From JAFARZ01 sp035651595 (GTDB lineage Bacteria > Actinomycetota > Actinomycetes > Streptosporangiales > Streptosporangiaceae), in NCBI GenBank assembly GCA_035651595.1, contig DASRFJ010000317.1:1-40175 (forward strand): DNA of 40,175 nucleotides, in the 5' to 3' direction. Below the pieces are notes generated by a model. The model was given only the letters and a program-made list of their open reading frames with translations. It was not told where the DNA came from and ran no database searches. Both the position numbers and the translations under genes were made by a program. Of this stretch, positions 23,735-32,142 are shown piece by piece. Numbering within the stretch: the first letter of the stretch is position 1; each line of letters opens with the position of its first letter.

Positions 23735-25828
23735 TCAGCCTCCCCCCTTGACGGTGGTGTACCCGGGCGGGGCGGTGATCGTCCCCTTCGGCGAGATCAG
23801 CGGCGGCGCGCTCGGCACCTTGCCGTCTGGCACGGCTGCCTTGTGCCCCTCCAGTCCGTAGATGCCGTCCCAGATCTGACGGACCGCGGGCGCGGCCACG
23901 TCGGCACCGTAGCCGGAGTCGGGCACCATGACCAGCACCACGTACTTCGGGTCGTTGCAGGGGGCGAAGGAGGCGAAGACCGAGGTCGCGTTCTTGCCGA
24001 ACAGCTGGGCGGTACCGGTCTTGCCGGCCACGCAGACCTTGCTGAGCGGGAAGCCGCCGAAGGCGCCCGCCGCCGTTCCCTGGGTGATCACGCCGGCCAG
24101 CGCCTTGCGGATGTAGGCCAGCGTGTAGCCCGACGTCGGCAGGTGCCTGATCACCGGCGGGTTGATGTACCGCGACACCTTGCCGGTGGACGGGTTGATC
24201 AGCGCCTCGCCGATCCGCGGGCTGTACAGCGTGCCGCCGTTGGCGAGCGCGGCGTACGCGTCGGCCAGCTGGAGCGGCGTGACGGAGACGTAGCCCTGGC
24301 CGATAGCCGCGATCGCCGCCTGGCCCGGCTCCCACACGTTGCCGCTCTGGCAGTCCTGCCATTCGATCTGCTGGATGTAAGAGCCGAACTGCTTGCCGTT
24401 CTTGCACCAGTTCTGGCCGGTGTGCGCGTTGTCCTTCCACAGCCAGTACAGCCACTCCCTGGTCGGGATCGTGCCGGTCTGCTCGGCCGGCAGGTCGACC
24501 CCGGTCGGCTTGCCGAACCCCCAGTCCAGCTCCATCTGCTGCATCTTCTGGACGGGCGCCTTCGGCGAGGTGACATCGTTCGCCTTGGTGTTGTCGCGCA
24601 GGTACATGTCGTACGCGAGGTTGTAGTACACCGTGTCGCAGGACTGGATCAGCGCCTCGCTGAACGTCATGTCGCCCAGGCTCGGTTCGCCGTCGTTGGC
24701 GAACGTGTGCCCGCCGATGCTGACCGTGGCCGGGCAGCTGTACAGGCCGTTGATCGAGTACCCGTCGGCGACCGCCGCCGCCGTCGAGGTGACCTTGAAC
24801 GTGGAACCCGGCGCGTACTGGCCCTGGGTGGTCCAGTTGTTCAGCGGCTCGCCGTCGTGCGGGCTGGTCAGGTAGTTGTACTCGCCCTGCGAGATGCCGC
24901 CGGTCCACACGCTCGGGTTGTAGTCGGGGTAGCTCGCCATGGCGACCACCCGGCCCGTGGTCGTCAGCACGACCGCCGCGCCCTGGTTGGCCGCGTTGCC
25001 GTGTGCCCGCGACCGCTGGATGGCACCGTCGAGCGCGTTCTGCGCGTCCGCCTGAATCTGCGCGTTGATGCTGGTCACGAGGTCGTCGCCGGGCTGGGCG
25101 GGGGCCGTGCTATCCGTGCCGGTGACGTCGCCCGCCGCGTTCACCGTGACCACCTGATTGCCGGGCTGGCCGCGTAGCTCGCTGTCGTACTGCGCCTCGA
25201 GGCCGGACTGGCCGACCAGGTCCACACCGGAGAAGCCGGTCACCGACAGGTGCCGCTGGGCCAGTTCCTGCGGGGTGATCGGCTGAAGGTAGCCGAGCGT
25301 CTGCGCCGGGTTGGCGCCGCGTGGTTCGGGGTACTGGACGACCGGCTGGACCTGTGCCGAGATGCCGGGATAGAGCTTCGGCTCCTCCATTACCTGAAGC
25401 GCGACCTGCGGCGAGGCGTTCTGGTCGACCGGAATCGGCTGGTACGGCGAGCCGGTCCAGCACGGCTGCGGGACGCCCTTGGTGCACAGCCGGACCTTGT
25501 CGGCCAGCAGCTGGTAGGGCATGCCGAGCATCGGGGCGAGCCGGTGCAGCACGGCCGCGCCGCCGTCGGACTGCCGGGACAGCGTCATCATGTCCACGGA
25601 GACGACGAGTTCGGTCTGGTTGGTGACGAGCTGGTTCCCCACGTCGTCCAGGATCTGGCCGCGAACCGCGGGCACGGCGACGTTCCTGGTCTGGTTCGCG
25701 GCCGCGAGCTTGGTGAACGCGGTGGTGTTCATCACCTGGATGTACCAGAGCCGGCCGCCGAGCGAGACCAGCATGACGCCGACCAGCAGATAGAGCACGA
25801 CCAGGCGGCGACGCGACGAGATGTTCAA
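23735..25828 (-). CDS. mrdA: class B penicillin-binding protein 2
   Basis: A 697-residue transpeptidase that cross-links lateral-wall peptidoglycan with RodA. A short cytoplasmic N-terminus (SSRRRLVVLY) is followed by one membrane helix (about residues 8-26), then the pedestal domain and the transpeptidase domain. Active-site motifs are PGSTFKV (SxxK, near 341), QSCDTVYY (the SxD/N motif) and AGKTGTAQ (KTG, near 602). The start is TTG 25828: it overlaps the mreD stop as TTGA and has AGGAGG 6 nt upstream, while no better start begins at the N-terminal helix. The frame remains open upstream to 26884 over mreD, but that part is antiparallel in composition to a real PBP. The Cys residues in the extracellular region may form disulfides. 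Confidence 0.94.
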   Translation of the reverse strand: MNISSRRRLVVLYLLVGVMLVSLGGRLWYIQVMNTTAFTKLAAANQTRNVAVPAVRGQILDDVGNQLVTNQTELVVSVDMMTLSRQSDGGAAVLHRLAPMLGMPYQLLADKVRLCTKGVPQPCWTGSPYQPIPVDQNASPQVALQVMEEPKLYPGISAQVQPVVQYPEPRGANPAQTLGYLQPITPQELAQRHLSVTGFSGVDLVGQSGLEAQYDSELRGQPGNQVVTVNAAGDVTGTDSTAPAQPGDDLVTSINAQIQADAQNALDGAIQRSRAHGNAANQGAAVVLTTTGRVVAMASYPDYNPSVWTGGISQGEYNYLTSPHDGEPLNNWTTQGQYAPGSTFKVTSTAAAVADGYSINGLYSCPATVSIGGHTFANDGEPSLGDMTFSEALIQSCDTVYYNLAYDMYLRDNTKANDVTSPKAPVQKMQQMELDWGFGKPTGVDLPAEQTGTIPTREWLYWLWKDNAHTGQNWCKNGKQFGSYIQQIEWQDCQSGNVWEPGQAAIAAIGQGYVSVTPLQLADAYAALANGGTLYSPRIGEALINPSTGKVSRYINPPVIRHLPTSGYTLAYIRKALAGVITQGTAAGAFGGFPLSKVCVAGKTGTAQLFGKNATSVFASFAPCNDPKYVVLVMVPDSGYGADVAAPAVRQIWDGIYGLEGHKAAVPDGKVPSAPPLISPKGTITAPPGYTTVKGGG

Positions 25829-27234
25829 CGCAGACCTCCTGGACGACGCTTCAGCTTGGCGGGGCGGATGCGCAGCCGGGCCGGGCTGCGGCCGAGGGCG
25901 CGGCCGCCAGTGCCACGGGCGAGCGCGCGGTGGCGGCGGGGCCGGCCGAGCCAGCCGCTGCCCGGGGAGCGCAGGCCGGTCTTCAGCGAGCCACGGCCGC
26001 TTGTCGCGGGGCCGCGCAGCCAGCCGCGGCCTGGTGACTTGGCCCTGTCCGGGCGGCGCAGGCCGCGGACCAGCCGGGACATGACGTTCTGCCTGCGGAA
26101 CCGGGGCTGATGAGAACCTGAGCCGAGGCTCCCGAGCCTGGTATGACCGGGTTTGGTACGGAGCGCTCCGCTCAGGGCGCCGCGGCCGGTGCGGAAGGCG
26201 GACCGGCCGGGCAGGAGCGGCGAACGGCCGGGCTGGGGACGTGGCCGGCCGGCCAGCGAGCGGCCGAGTCGCGGGGCGGGACGGCTGAACACCGAGCCGC
26301 CGAGGAGCGAGGCCCCCAGCCGGGAGGTGGCCAGCTTGGGGGCGCCCAGCCGGGAGCCGCCGACCACGCCCTCGCCGCGGCGCGCGGCGAACTTCACCTT
26401 GGACGTGCCGGGCAGCCCGCCGCCCTTGGGACCGGTCCCGGCGAACGCGCTGCCGCCGGCCAGCGAGCCGCCGCGACCGAGTTTCAGCCGCGGCTCGCGG
26501 GCTCCGGAGCGGCCCGGGCCGGCTCGCGTGCCGCCGCTCGTACCGCCGGCACCGCCACCGGTGAGCCAGCCTTCGCTCCGGCCCCCCGTTCCGGACAGCC
26601 GCAGCCGCGGGGTGCCTCCGCTGCCGGCCTGGCGAAGCGCGCTTGCCTGCGGAGCCGGTGTCCACGAGGCTTGCCGCGCCCGCGCCTGGGCGGCCCCGGA
26701 CGGGGTGCCGCGCGGGATCATCGCGTCGGCCATCCCGAGCAGCGCCGCGACGGCGAACAGCACGAACGGGCTGAGCAGCAGGTCGTAGGCAATTGCCGCG
26801 GGCAGCACATGCTTGATCGCCGCCCAGGTCACCCGAGGATCGCTCAGCATGACGCCGAGCCCGGCGGCCATGGCCTCGCCGCACGCGGCGCCCGCCGCGG
26901 TTACCGCGATCTCGAACAGCGCCGAGTGCTCCTGATCCTGCCTGCCGTCCGCCGACGGCCGCACGGCGAGCAGGCCGCAGCTGTAGCCGATCAGGCAGAA
27001 GACCAGCGCGTCCTCACCCACCAGGTGACCGGCGGGCGGAGCCACGTCGAGCGCCAGCCCGGCGAAGAAGCCGGTGACCGAGCCAGCCATGGAGCCGGTC
27101 GCGAGGGCAAGCGCGGCGACGGTGAGCAGCACGAGGTTGGGACCCGCACCGCCGGGGAACGGGATCCGGTCGGCGACGGCGAGCTGGAGGACGATGGCGA
27201 CCGCGACCACCACGGCACTGATCAGGCCGCGCAC
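25825..27234 (-). CDS. mreD: rod shape-determining protein MreD with a long basic C-terminal tail
   Basis: A 469-residue protein. The first ~170 residues are MreD: about five membrane helices, with SAVVVAVAIVLQLAVADRIPF at the start, GFFAGLALDVAPPAGHLVGEDALVF (the conserved D-x-x-P/S-x-x-x-G region) and YDLLLSPFVLFAVAALLG at the end. The remaining ~300 residues have no membrane segment and are rich in Gly, Arg, Ser, Leu and Pro. They contain loose repeats such as SRLGAPKLATSRLGASLLGG and GRGWLRGP / GSGWLGRP and are strongly positive. Usual MreD proteins are about 160-230 residues. The tail would be cytoplasmic or wall-facing depending on topology. The GTG at 27234 lies 1 nt after the mreC stop. 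The stop overlaps the mrdA TTG start. Confidence 0.9.
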   Translation of the reverse strand: MRGLISAVVVAVAIVLQLAVADRIPFPGGAGPNLVLLTVAALALATGSMAGSVTGFFAGLALDVAPPAGHLVGEDALVFCLIGYSCGLLAVRPSADGRQDQEHSALFEIAVTAAGAACGEAMAAGLGVMLSDPRVTWAAIKHVLPAAIAYDLLLSPFVLFAVAALLGMADAMIPRGTPSGAAQARARQASWTPAPQASALRQAGSGGTPRLRLSGTGGRSEGWLTGGGAGGTSGGTRAGPGRSGAREPRLKLGRGGSLAGGSAFAGTGPKGGGLPGTSKVKFAARRGEGVVGGSRLGAPKLATSRLGASLLGGSVFSRPAPRLGRSLAGRPRPQPGRSPLLPGRSAFRTGRGALSGALRTKPGHTRLGSLGSGSHQPRFRRQNVMSRLVRGLRRPDRAKSPGRGWLRGPATSGRGSLKTGLRSPGSGWLGRPRRHRALARGTGGRALGRSPARLRIRPAKLKRRPGGLR

Positions 27235-27235
27235 A

Positions 27236-28174
27236 TCAGCCCCCGGCGGAGGATGTCGGCGTGGCGCCCGGCGACGATGGCGGCGGCGCGGTGACCGTGA
27301 CGGTCACCTTGGGCGCGGGGTGCGGCAACACGGAGTCCCGAGGATCACGGCGTGGTGCTTGGACGACGATCCCGACCACGCCCAGCGTGGTGAAGTCGGC
27401 GAACGGCCGGATCAGCGCGCTCTGGGTCAGTCCGCCGGCGCTGTCCTGCACCGAGACGACCGCCCCGACCGGGACACCGGGCACGTACGGCTGATCTCCG
27501 ACCGAGCCGAACGTGACCAGCTGCTGGCCAGGCTGGAGGACCGAGTTCGCGTCGAACAGGGTCAGCTTCAGCATGCCGCCGCCGGTCATCGACTTCCCGG
27601 TGCCGGAGACCGCGCCGATCTCGCTGCTGTTCGCGAGCCGGACGCCGACCACCGAGGACGCGTCGGTGGCGAGCAGCACCGTCGAGGTCTGTGCACTCAC
27701 CTGGGTCACGGTACCGACCAAGCCGGAGCCGTTCAGCACCGTCTCGTCCGTCTTGATGCCGTCGTTGCTGCCAACGTCGAGCGTCACCGTGTCGGAGAAG
27801 TCGCCGCCGGCCGCGATGACGCTCGCCGGCACGATCCGGTATCCGCCCCGGCCCGCGAGCTGGAGCAGCTGCTGGAGCTGTGCCTCGTCGGCGTCGCTGA
27901 GCTTCGCGGCACTCAGCTGCGCCCGGAGCTGAGCGTTCTCCTGCTGGAGGTGCGCGATCGTGGACTGCGACGACGGGCCGCCGGTGATCGAGTCGAACAG
28001 GCTGGTCACCGGGTTGGTCACGTCGTGCGCGACCCGCTCGACCGGGCCGAAGATTTCGGCGCCGACACCACGCGCTGGCGACGTGCCGCCGTCCCGGAAG
28101 TCGAGCGTGATCAGCGCGATGGCAGCGATCAGCAGCACGCTGAGGACAAGGCGCGTCCGCCTGCTGTCATGCAC
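27236..28174 (-). CDS. mreC: rod shape-determining protein MreC
   Basis: A 312-residue elongasome scaffold protein. It has one N-terminal membrane helix (RLVLSVLLIAAIALITLDF, about residues 7-25), a coiled-coil segment (STIAHLQQENAQLRAQLSAAKLSDADEAQLQQLLQL, about 70-108) and the periplasmic-type beta domain with DVGSNDGIKTDETVLNGSGLVG. The C-terminal ~35 residues are Pro/Ser/Thr-rich (TVTVTAPPPSSPGATPTSS). GTG 28174 has GAGGAG 6 nt upstream. The frame open to 28348 would overlap mreB by 161 nt and is rejected. It follows mreB by 13 nt, so mreBCD-mrdA-rodA form one unit. Confidence 0.94.
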   Translation of the reverse strand: MHDSRRTRLVLSVLLIAAIALITLDFRDGGTSPARGVGAEIFGPVERVAHDVTNPVTSLFDSITGGPSSQSTIAHLQQENAQLRAQLSAAKLSDADEAQLQQLLQLAGRGGYRIVPASVIAAGGDFSDTVTLDVGSNDGIKTDETVLNGSGLVGTVTQVSAQTSTVLLATDASSVVGVRLANSSEIGAVSGTGKSMTGGGMLKLTLFDANSVLQPGQQLVTFGSVGDQPYVPGVPVGAVVSVQDSAGGLTQSALIRPFADFTTLGVVGIVVQAPRRDPRDSVLPHPAPKVTVTVTAPPPSSPGATPTSSAGG

Positions 28175-28187
28175 TGAAAGCTCCTCG

Positions 28188-29219
28188 TCAGCGCCTGGTG
28201 TCTGGAACCAGTACCTGACGCAACGTCTCGAAGTCCTCGACGCACTTTCCGGTACCCAGCACCACGGAGTCAAGCGGGTTGTCGGCGACCTGCACCGGCA
28301 TCCCGGTTTCCTCGCGAAGCCGCTGGTCGAGCCCGCGCAGCAGCGCACCGCCGCCAGTCAGCGCGATGCCCCGGTCCATCACGTCGCCGGCCAGCTCAGG
28401 CGGGCACTTGTCCAGTGTCGCCTTCACCGCGTCGATGATCAAGTTCACCGGCTCCTCGATGGCCCGGCGCACCTCCGCCGCGGAGATCACCACGGTCTTC
28501 GGCAGACCGGAGACCAGGTCGCGGCCGCGGATCTCGGCGTGTGGCTCGTCGGCTGACGGGAACGCCGAGCCGAGCGCCATCTTGATCTCCTCGGAGGTGC
28601 GCTCGCCCAGCATCAGCGAGTACTCCTTCTTGCCGAACGTGATGATCGCCTGATCCAGCTCATCGCCGCCGATCCGGATGGACTGACTCGTCACGATGCC
28701 ACCGAGGCTGATCACCGCGACCTCGGTGGTGCCGCCGCCGATGTCCACCACCATGTTGCCGGTCGGCTCGTTGATCGGCAGCCCAGCCCCGATCGCCGCC
28801 GCCATCGGCTCCTCCATGATGTACACCCGCCGCGCCCCGGCCTGGTGTCCGGCTTCCTTGACCGCGCTCTGCTCGACGCCGGTGATACCGCTCGGCACGG
28901 CCACCACCAGCCGGGGCTTGGCCAGGTGGGTACGCTTGTGCACCTTCTGGATGAAGTACCGCAGCATCCGCTCGGTCACGTCGAAGTCGGCGATCACGCC
29001 GTCTTTCAGCGGACGCACCGCGATGATGTTGCCGGGTGTCCGGCCGATCATCCGTTTAGCCTCGACCCCCACCGCCACGATCTGCCCGGTATTTGTATTG
29101 AGCGCGACGACCGATGGCTCGTTCAGCACGATGCCGCGGCCACGCACATAAACCAGCGTGTTCGCGGTACCGAGGTCAACCGCCATGTCACGGCCGAGGA
29201 ACGTCAGCGCGTTACTCAT
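28188..29219 (-). CDS. mreB: rod shape-determining protein MreB (actin-like)
   Basis: A 343-residue bacterial actin that positions wall synthesis under the membrane. Actin-fold motifs are complete: phosphate 1 MAVDLGTANTLVYVRG (about 12-27), the PSGITGVEQSAVKEAGHQAGA region, phosphate 2 MVVDIGGGTTEVAVIS (about 157-172) and the adenosine motif IALTGGGALLRGLD (about 285-298). The N-terminal SNALTFLGRD segment is short and amphipathic, as needed for membrane binding. It is the first gene of the mreBCD-mrdA-rodA unit, with a 185-nt upstream region that carries a possible promoter. Confidence 0.97.
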   Translation of the reverse strand: MSNALTFLGRDMAVDLGTANTLVYVRGRGIVLNEPSVVALNTNTGQIVAVGVEAKRMIGRTPGNIIAVRPLKDGVIADFDVTERMLRYFIQKVHKRTHLAKPRLVVAVPSGITGVEQSAVKEAGHQAGARRVYIMEEPMAAAIGAGLPINEPTGNMVVDIGGGTTEVAVISLGGIVTSQSIRIGGDELDQAIITFGKKEYSLMLGERTSEEIKMALGSAFPSADEPHAEIRGRDLVSGLPKTVVISAAEVRRAIEEPVNLIIDAVKATLDKCPPELAGDVMDRGIALTGGGALLRGLDQRLREETGMPVQVADNPLDSVVLGTGKCVEDFETLRQVLVPDTRR

Positions 29220-29258
29220 CAGGAACGGGAACCTTCCGATCCGGGCTCTGAAACTGTG

Positions 29259-29286
29259 CTTACAGGGACAACGGCAGCGCGAGCAA
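29259..29286 (-). promoter_or_regulatory. possible promoter of the mreB operon
   Basis: On the minus strand TTGCTC (29281-29286) and TGTAAG (29259-29264) are spaced by 16 nt, 40 nt upstream of the mreB start. The match is partial (TTG of -35; T-TAA core of -10 shifted). No other candidate in 29220-29404 is better, but the call is weak. Confidence 0.3.
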
Positions 29287-29404
29287 ACGGGGTTCCGGGA
29301 ACGTTACTCGCGCGGACCGCGGCCACATCGTGAAATCACTACCGTTGAAAAGCTTACCCATCTTCGGACGCGCCGCCGGCCTCCGATACCGGCGCGCCGC
29401 GGGC

Positions 29405-31108
29405 TTAGTGATCAACTTCTGCGCTGGTCACGCGCCTGAACGTGCGCCTGAAAGCGGCTATCGCGACGGCCGCGGCAATTGTCGCGGCTATGATGTCCCA
29501 GCGCGCGTCCGCGGTCAGCAGCGCCCCGTGCACGGTCACCGCGCCGCGATCCGCGGCGGCCACCGCGCGCAGTTCGATCGCGCCATCGGCGAGGTATCCG
29601 GCAACCACGCCGGCCAGCATCAGCACGATCCCGCACACGGCGCCCGCGACCCCCGTGTTGCGCAGCGCCGCGGTGAGCGCCATGGTGAGCCCGCACGCGA
29701 GAACGAACAACTGTCCGGCCGGGCCAGCCAGGCCGGCCAGACTGGCCGGGTTGGCTGGGCCGGCTGGGCCCGTCACGAAGCTGGCGCCGTAGCCGACCGC
29801 GGCGAGCGACAGGCCGCAGGCGATCAGCGGCTCGCGGCCACGTTCCGGCAGCGCGACAGCCAGCAGCGCGCCGCTCACCGTCGCCGCGCTGAGCGCAATG
29901 ACGAGCAGCGGTGCCGAGTGTGGCGTGACCCGCAGCAGGCTGGTCGCCGCACCCGCGGCCGGTGCCACGGTGAAGCCCACGACCGGGCATACCACCGCGC
30001 ACCATCCCGCGCCGGTCCTGCCGGTCATCATCGCCAGGCCCGCGAGCGAGATCGCGCAGGCCAGCGCCGCCGCGACCACGCCGTCTCCGTGGCCGTAGGT
30101 GACCGCGATCGCGATCGCGCACATGCCGGCGATCGGCGCGACGAGCAGTGCGAGCCGGGCGCGTTCGGCCGCCGGGAAGCCGATCCGCTGGTGAGCGGCC
30201 GGCTTCCCGGTGCCGTCGGCGAGCAGCGCGTAAAGGCCGCTGAGCCCCAGCGCGACGCCGGTCAGTTCGGGGAACGGTTGCAGCGCGGCGTGCCAGTCCC
30301 CGTGCGACAGCCGGTACCGCATGACTTCGGAAGCGGCGATGAGACCGGTGACCGCGCAGGCCGCCAGCCATCCGGTCTGCGCGGCGCGTGCCTTCGCGGG
30401 CCGCTCCGCGATCAGCGCCACCGCGGCGACGAGCGTTGTCCCGGCCGCGGCGCCGTGCAGCGACCGGTCGATGCCCACCTGCGCGATCGTCCACGTGGTG
30501 TTTGCCATGATGTCCGCCACGCCGAACACCCCGAGCCCGGCCATCAGCACCGGCCAGGCACTGAACCGGCGGACCGCGAGCCCGCCAAGCGGAGCCGCGA
30601 TCGCCATCGCGGACAGCGCGAGTCCGGACGCACGGAGCAGGCTGGTCAGCGCTTGCGGGCTGGCGAATCGCGCCGGCACCGCCCATTCGATAGCATCCGG
30701 CACCTGGAGCAGCGCGAGCGGTACGACGACGAGCACGACGAGGGCCGTGGCAATGTCGGCGACCGTGGATCGCACCGGCCTCGGGGCTTCGGCCGGGACC
30801 GCCGGGACACCTGGGGCATCTAGGACAGCTGGGACGACGGGGACAGCTGCGACGGCGCCCGCGGATGCGGCGGCCCGCGTCGCGCGGACGCCCTCGGTCG
30901 CTGGTCGTGGCCACGGCACCCGTCTAGGAGGTGACGCGACACGCGCGGCGCGCGCAACCGGTACCGGCTTGGCGACGGCCTTTGCCCCGCGGCGGAGCAG
31001 GCCGGACTTGGCCGCCGCGTGCGCGCCACGCTGGCGCGGCGGCGCGCTCTCCGCCCTCGTGGCCGCTTGGCCGGCGCCTGTCGTCACACTTTGCTCCAGT
31101 AGAGTCAC
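29405..31108 (-). CDS. multi-spanning membrane protein with a basic N-terminal cytoplasmic region
   Basis: A 567-residue protein that I cannot assign to a named transporter. The first ~115 residues are hydrophilic and Ala/Arg/Pro-rich (RRGAKAVAKPVPVARAARV). Then come some 12-14 hydrophobic segments, beginning with TALVVLVVVPLALLQVP and ending with IIAATIAAAVAIAAFRRTF. The alternation of helices with short loops resembles major-facilitator-type proteins, but no clear MFS signature (such as G-x-x-x-D/R-R/K-G-R-R) is seen. The residues GPAGPANPASLAGLAGPAG between two helices come from a short GC-rich repeat. The GTG at 31108 has no strong ribosome binding site, so leaderless or other starts are possible. 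It lies between the mreB promoter region and a repeat-containing spacer, at the place where ndk stands in related genomes. Confidence 0.75.
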   Translation of the reverse strand: MTLLEQSVTTGAGQAATRAESAPPRQRGAHAAAKSGLLRRGAKAVAKPVPVARAARVASPPRRVPWPRPATEGVRATRAAASAGAVAAVPVVPAVLDAPGVPAVPAEAPRPVRSTVADIATALVVLVVVPLALLQVPDAIEWAVPARFASPQALTSLLRASGLALSAMAIAAPLGGLAVRRFSAWPVLMAGLGVFGVADIMANTTWTIAQVGIDRSLHGAAAGTTLVAAVALIAERPAKARAAQTGWLAACAVTGLIAASEVMRYRLSHGDWHAALQPFPELTGVALGLSGLYALLADGTGKPAAHQRIGFPAAERARLALLVAPIAGMCAIAIAVTYGHGDGVVAAALACAISLAGLAMMTGRTGAGWCAVVCPVVGFTVAPAAGAATSLLRVTPHSAPLLVIALSAATVSGALLAVALPERGREPLIACGLSLAAVGYGASFVTGPAGPANPASLAGLAGPAGQLFVLACGLTMALTAALRNTGVAGAVCGIVLMLAGVVAGYLADGAIELRAVAAADRGAVTVHGALLTADARWDIIAATIAAAVAIAAFRRTFRRVTSAEVDH

Positions 31109-31288
31109 TCACCGCGACTACGGAAGCGTAACAGTGACGACAGCCAGCGTCTGGCGATTCCGCGGTTAGCACGCCATCGCCCGGCCGGCGTCAGGGGCCG
31201 CCTTCCACCCGACAGTCAGCGCCCAAATGATCGGCATGTCCGTCTCGCGGATTGCCGGTCGTGCTGGCGGCCAGCGATTGCTGGGGCT

Positions 31289-31523
31289 GAGCTTTGGCTG
31301 TGCCGACCTGGTCGTCTGCGGCAAGCCTGTAGCGCTGTGACTGGTGTGCATTATGTGTCTGACGATGCGTCATCGCACTGGCTGGCTCTCCGTCAATGTG
31401 GTCGATTTCCCCATCGTGGTAGGTTGACCCTCGAAAACGGGGGTCAGTCCACCACAAAGGGGTAATCCGCCACGTTGTTCGAGATTTTCCGCTGTCAGCG
31501 CGCCCCTGCGAGCGCCGCTCTCC
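31289..31523 (+). repeat. dispersed element, copy 2 (about 235 bp)
   Basis: Pairs with 16244-16486 in the same orientation. The match begins at GAGCTTTGG, continues through TGTGCCGACCTGGTCGTCTGCGG, the CTGGCTCT block and the palindrome, and ends at GCGAGCGCCGCTCTCC. Differences include several small indels, so the copies are not recent. Confidence 0.7.
31394..31477 (+). repeat. 84-bp palindromic repeat, copy 2
   Basis: Same length and layout as the copies at 16353 and 33659. Outer arms CAATGTGG/CCACGTTG and inner arms GACCCTCG / CGGGGGTC around AAAA are intact. The middle arm CCCCATCGTGGT pairs with ACCACAAAGGGG with two mismatches. Confidence 0.8.
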
Positions 31524-31734
31524 AGGGCCGGAGGGCGGGCGCATAGCGGGCGGGTGCGTAGCGAGCAGGGCGCGTCGGCTGACGGGGGCCGTGGGACGGG
31601 AGCGAGGCATGGGCCTGAGGGGCCGACGACTCAGTGGGGCGGAGTCCATGGGGGCGGCGAGCGCGACGGAGCGCGGCGCGAGGTGGGCTGGCGGTGCGGG
31701 AGGCGTGGGGCGTGGGCTGGCGGGGCTTGCGGGG

Positions 31735-32142
31735 TCAGGTGGGTGGGGGTTGGTGGGTGGCTTGGCGTTCTCGGGTCTCGCGCTCGATGCGGCGGGCCAG
31801 CCAGATGCCGGTGAGCCACAGCGCGCCGAAGACGACGCCCAGCACGTACATCGCGTGCACCCACACGCCCGATGCGATGACCAGGACTTGGAGGATCGTG
31901 CCCGCGGTCAGCGCCCAGCCCATCCGCGGCCGGCCGACGACGGCGCTGAGCAGGATGGCGAGTATCGCCAGGCCACCGCCGACCCCGCCGGCCACCGCGC
32001 CGTTCACGTGCTCGAGCGCCTTGGCCGGCACGATCGCCAGCGCGATGACGATGGCCTCCATGACCAGGACCATGCCGCACAGCTGCCGGACCCGGTTGAT
32101 CTGGCGCGGCCGGCCCGCCGCCGCGTTCGGCTGTGCGGTCAC
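31735..32142 (-). CDS. DUF4233 membrane protein
   Basis: A 135-residue protein with four predicted membrane helices (QLCGMVLVMEAIVIALAIVPA, GVGGGLAILAILLSAVVG, GWALTAGTILQVLVIASGVWV and MYVLGVVFGALWLTGIWLA) between a short polar N-terminus and a basic C-terminus. It matches DUF4233, a family found almost always directly after folC in actinobacteria and of unknown function. GTG 32142 overlaps the folC stop as GTGA, so the two are translated together. Confidence 0.92.
   Translation of the reverse strand: MTAQPNAAAGRPRQINRVRQLCGMVLVMEAIVIALAIVPAKALEHVNGAVAGGVGGGLAILAILLSAVVGRPRMGWALTAGTILQVLVIASGVWVHAMYVLGVVFGALWLTGIWLARRIERETRERQATHQPPPT

Larger units (their letters stand above)
31109..31734. 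other. 626-bp non-coding region with dispersed repeat
   Basis: No gene is recognised. It contains the second copy of the 240-bp element (31289-31523) with its 84-bp palindrome, followed by G-rich low-complexity sequence (about 31530-31734) with many GGGCGGG and GGTGGGTGG strings. No remnant of ndk or any transposase is visible. Confidence 0.65.

Noticed and set aside
22218..25177. Long open frames on both strands over rodA and mrdA
   Set aside because: They are out-of-frame or antisense shadows rich in Arg, Gly, Asp and His; the true frames carry SEDS and PBP motifs.
26143..28177. Open frames on the plus strand over mreD and mreC
   Set aside because: No membrane or domain features; explained by GC bias opposite the low-complexity MreD tail.
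31530..31734. Possible small gene in G-rich DNA
   Set aside because: Translations in all frames are Gly/Trp/Arg or Pro/His low complexity without a ribosome binding site or motif.
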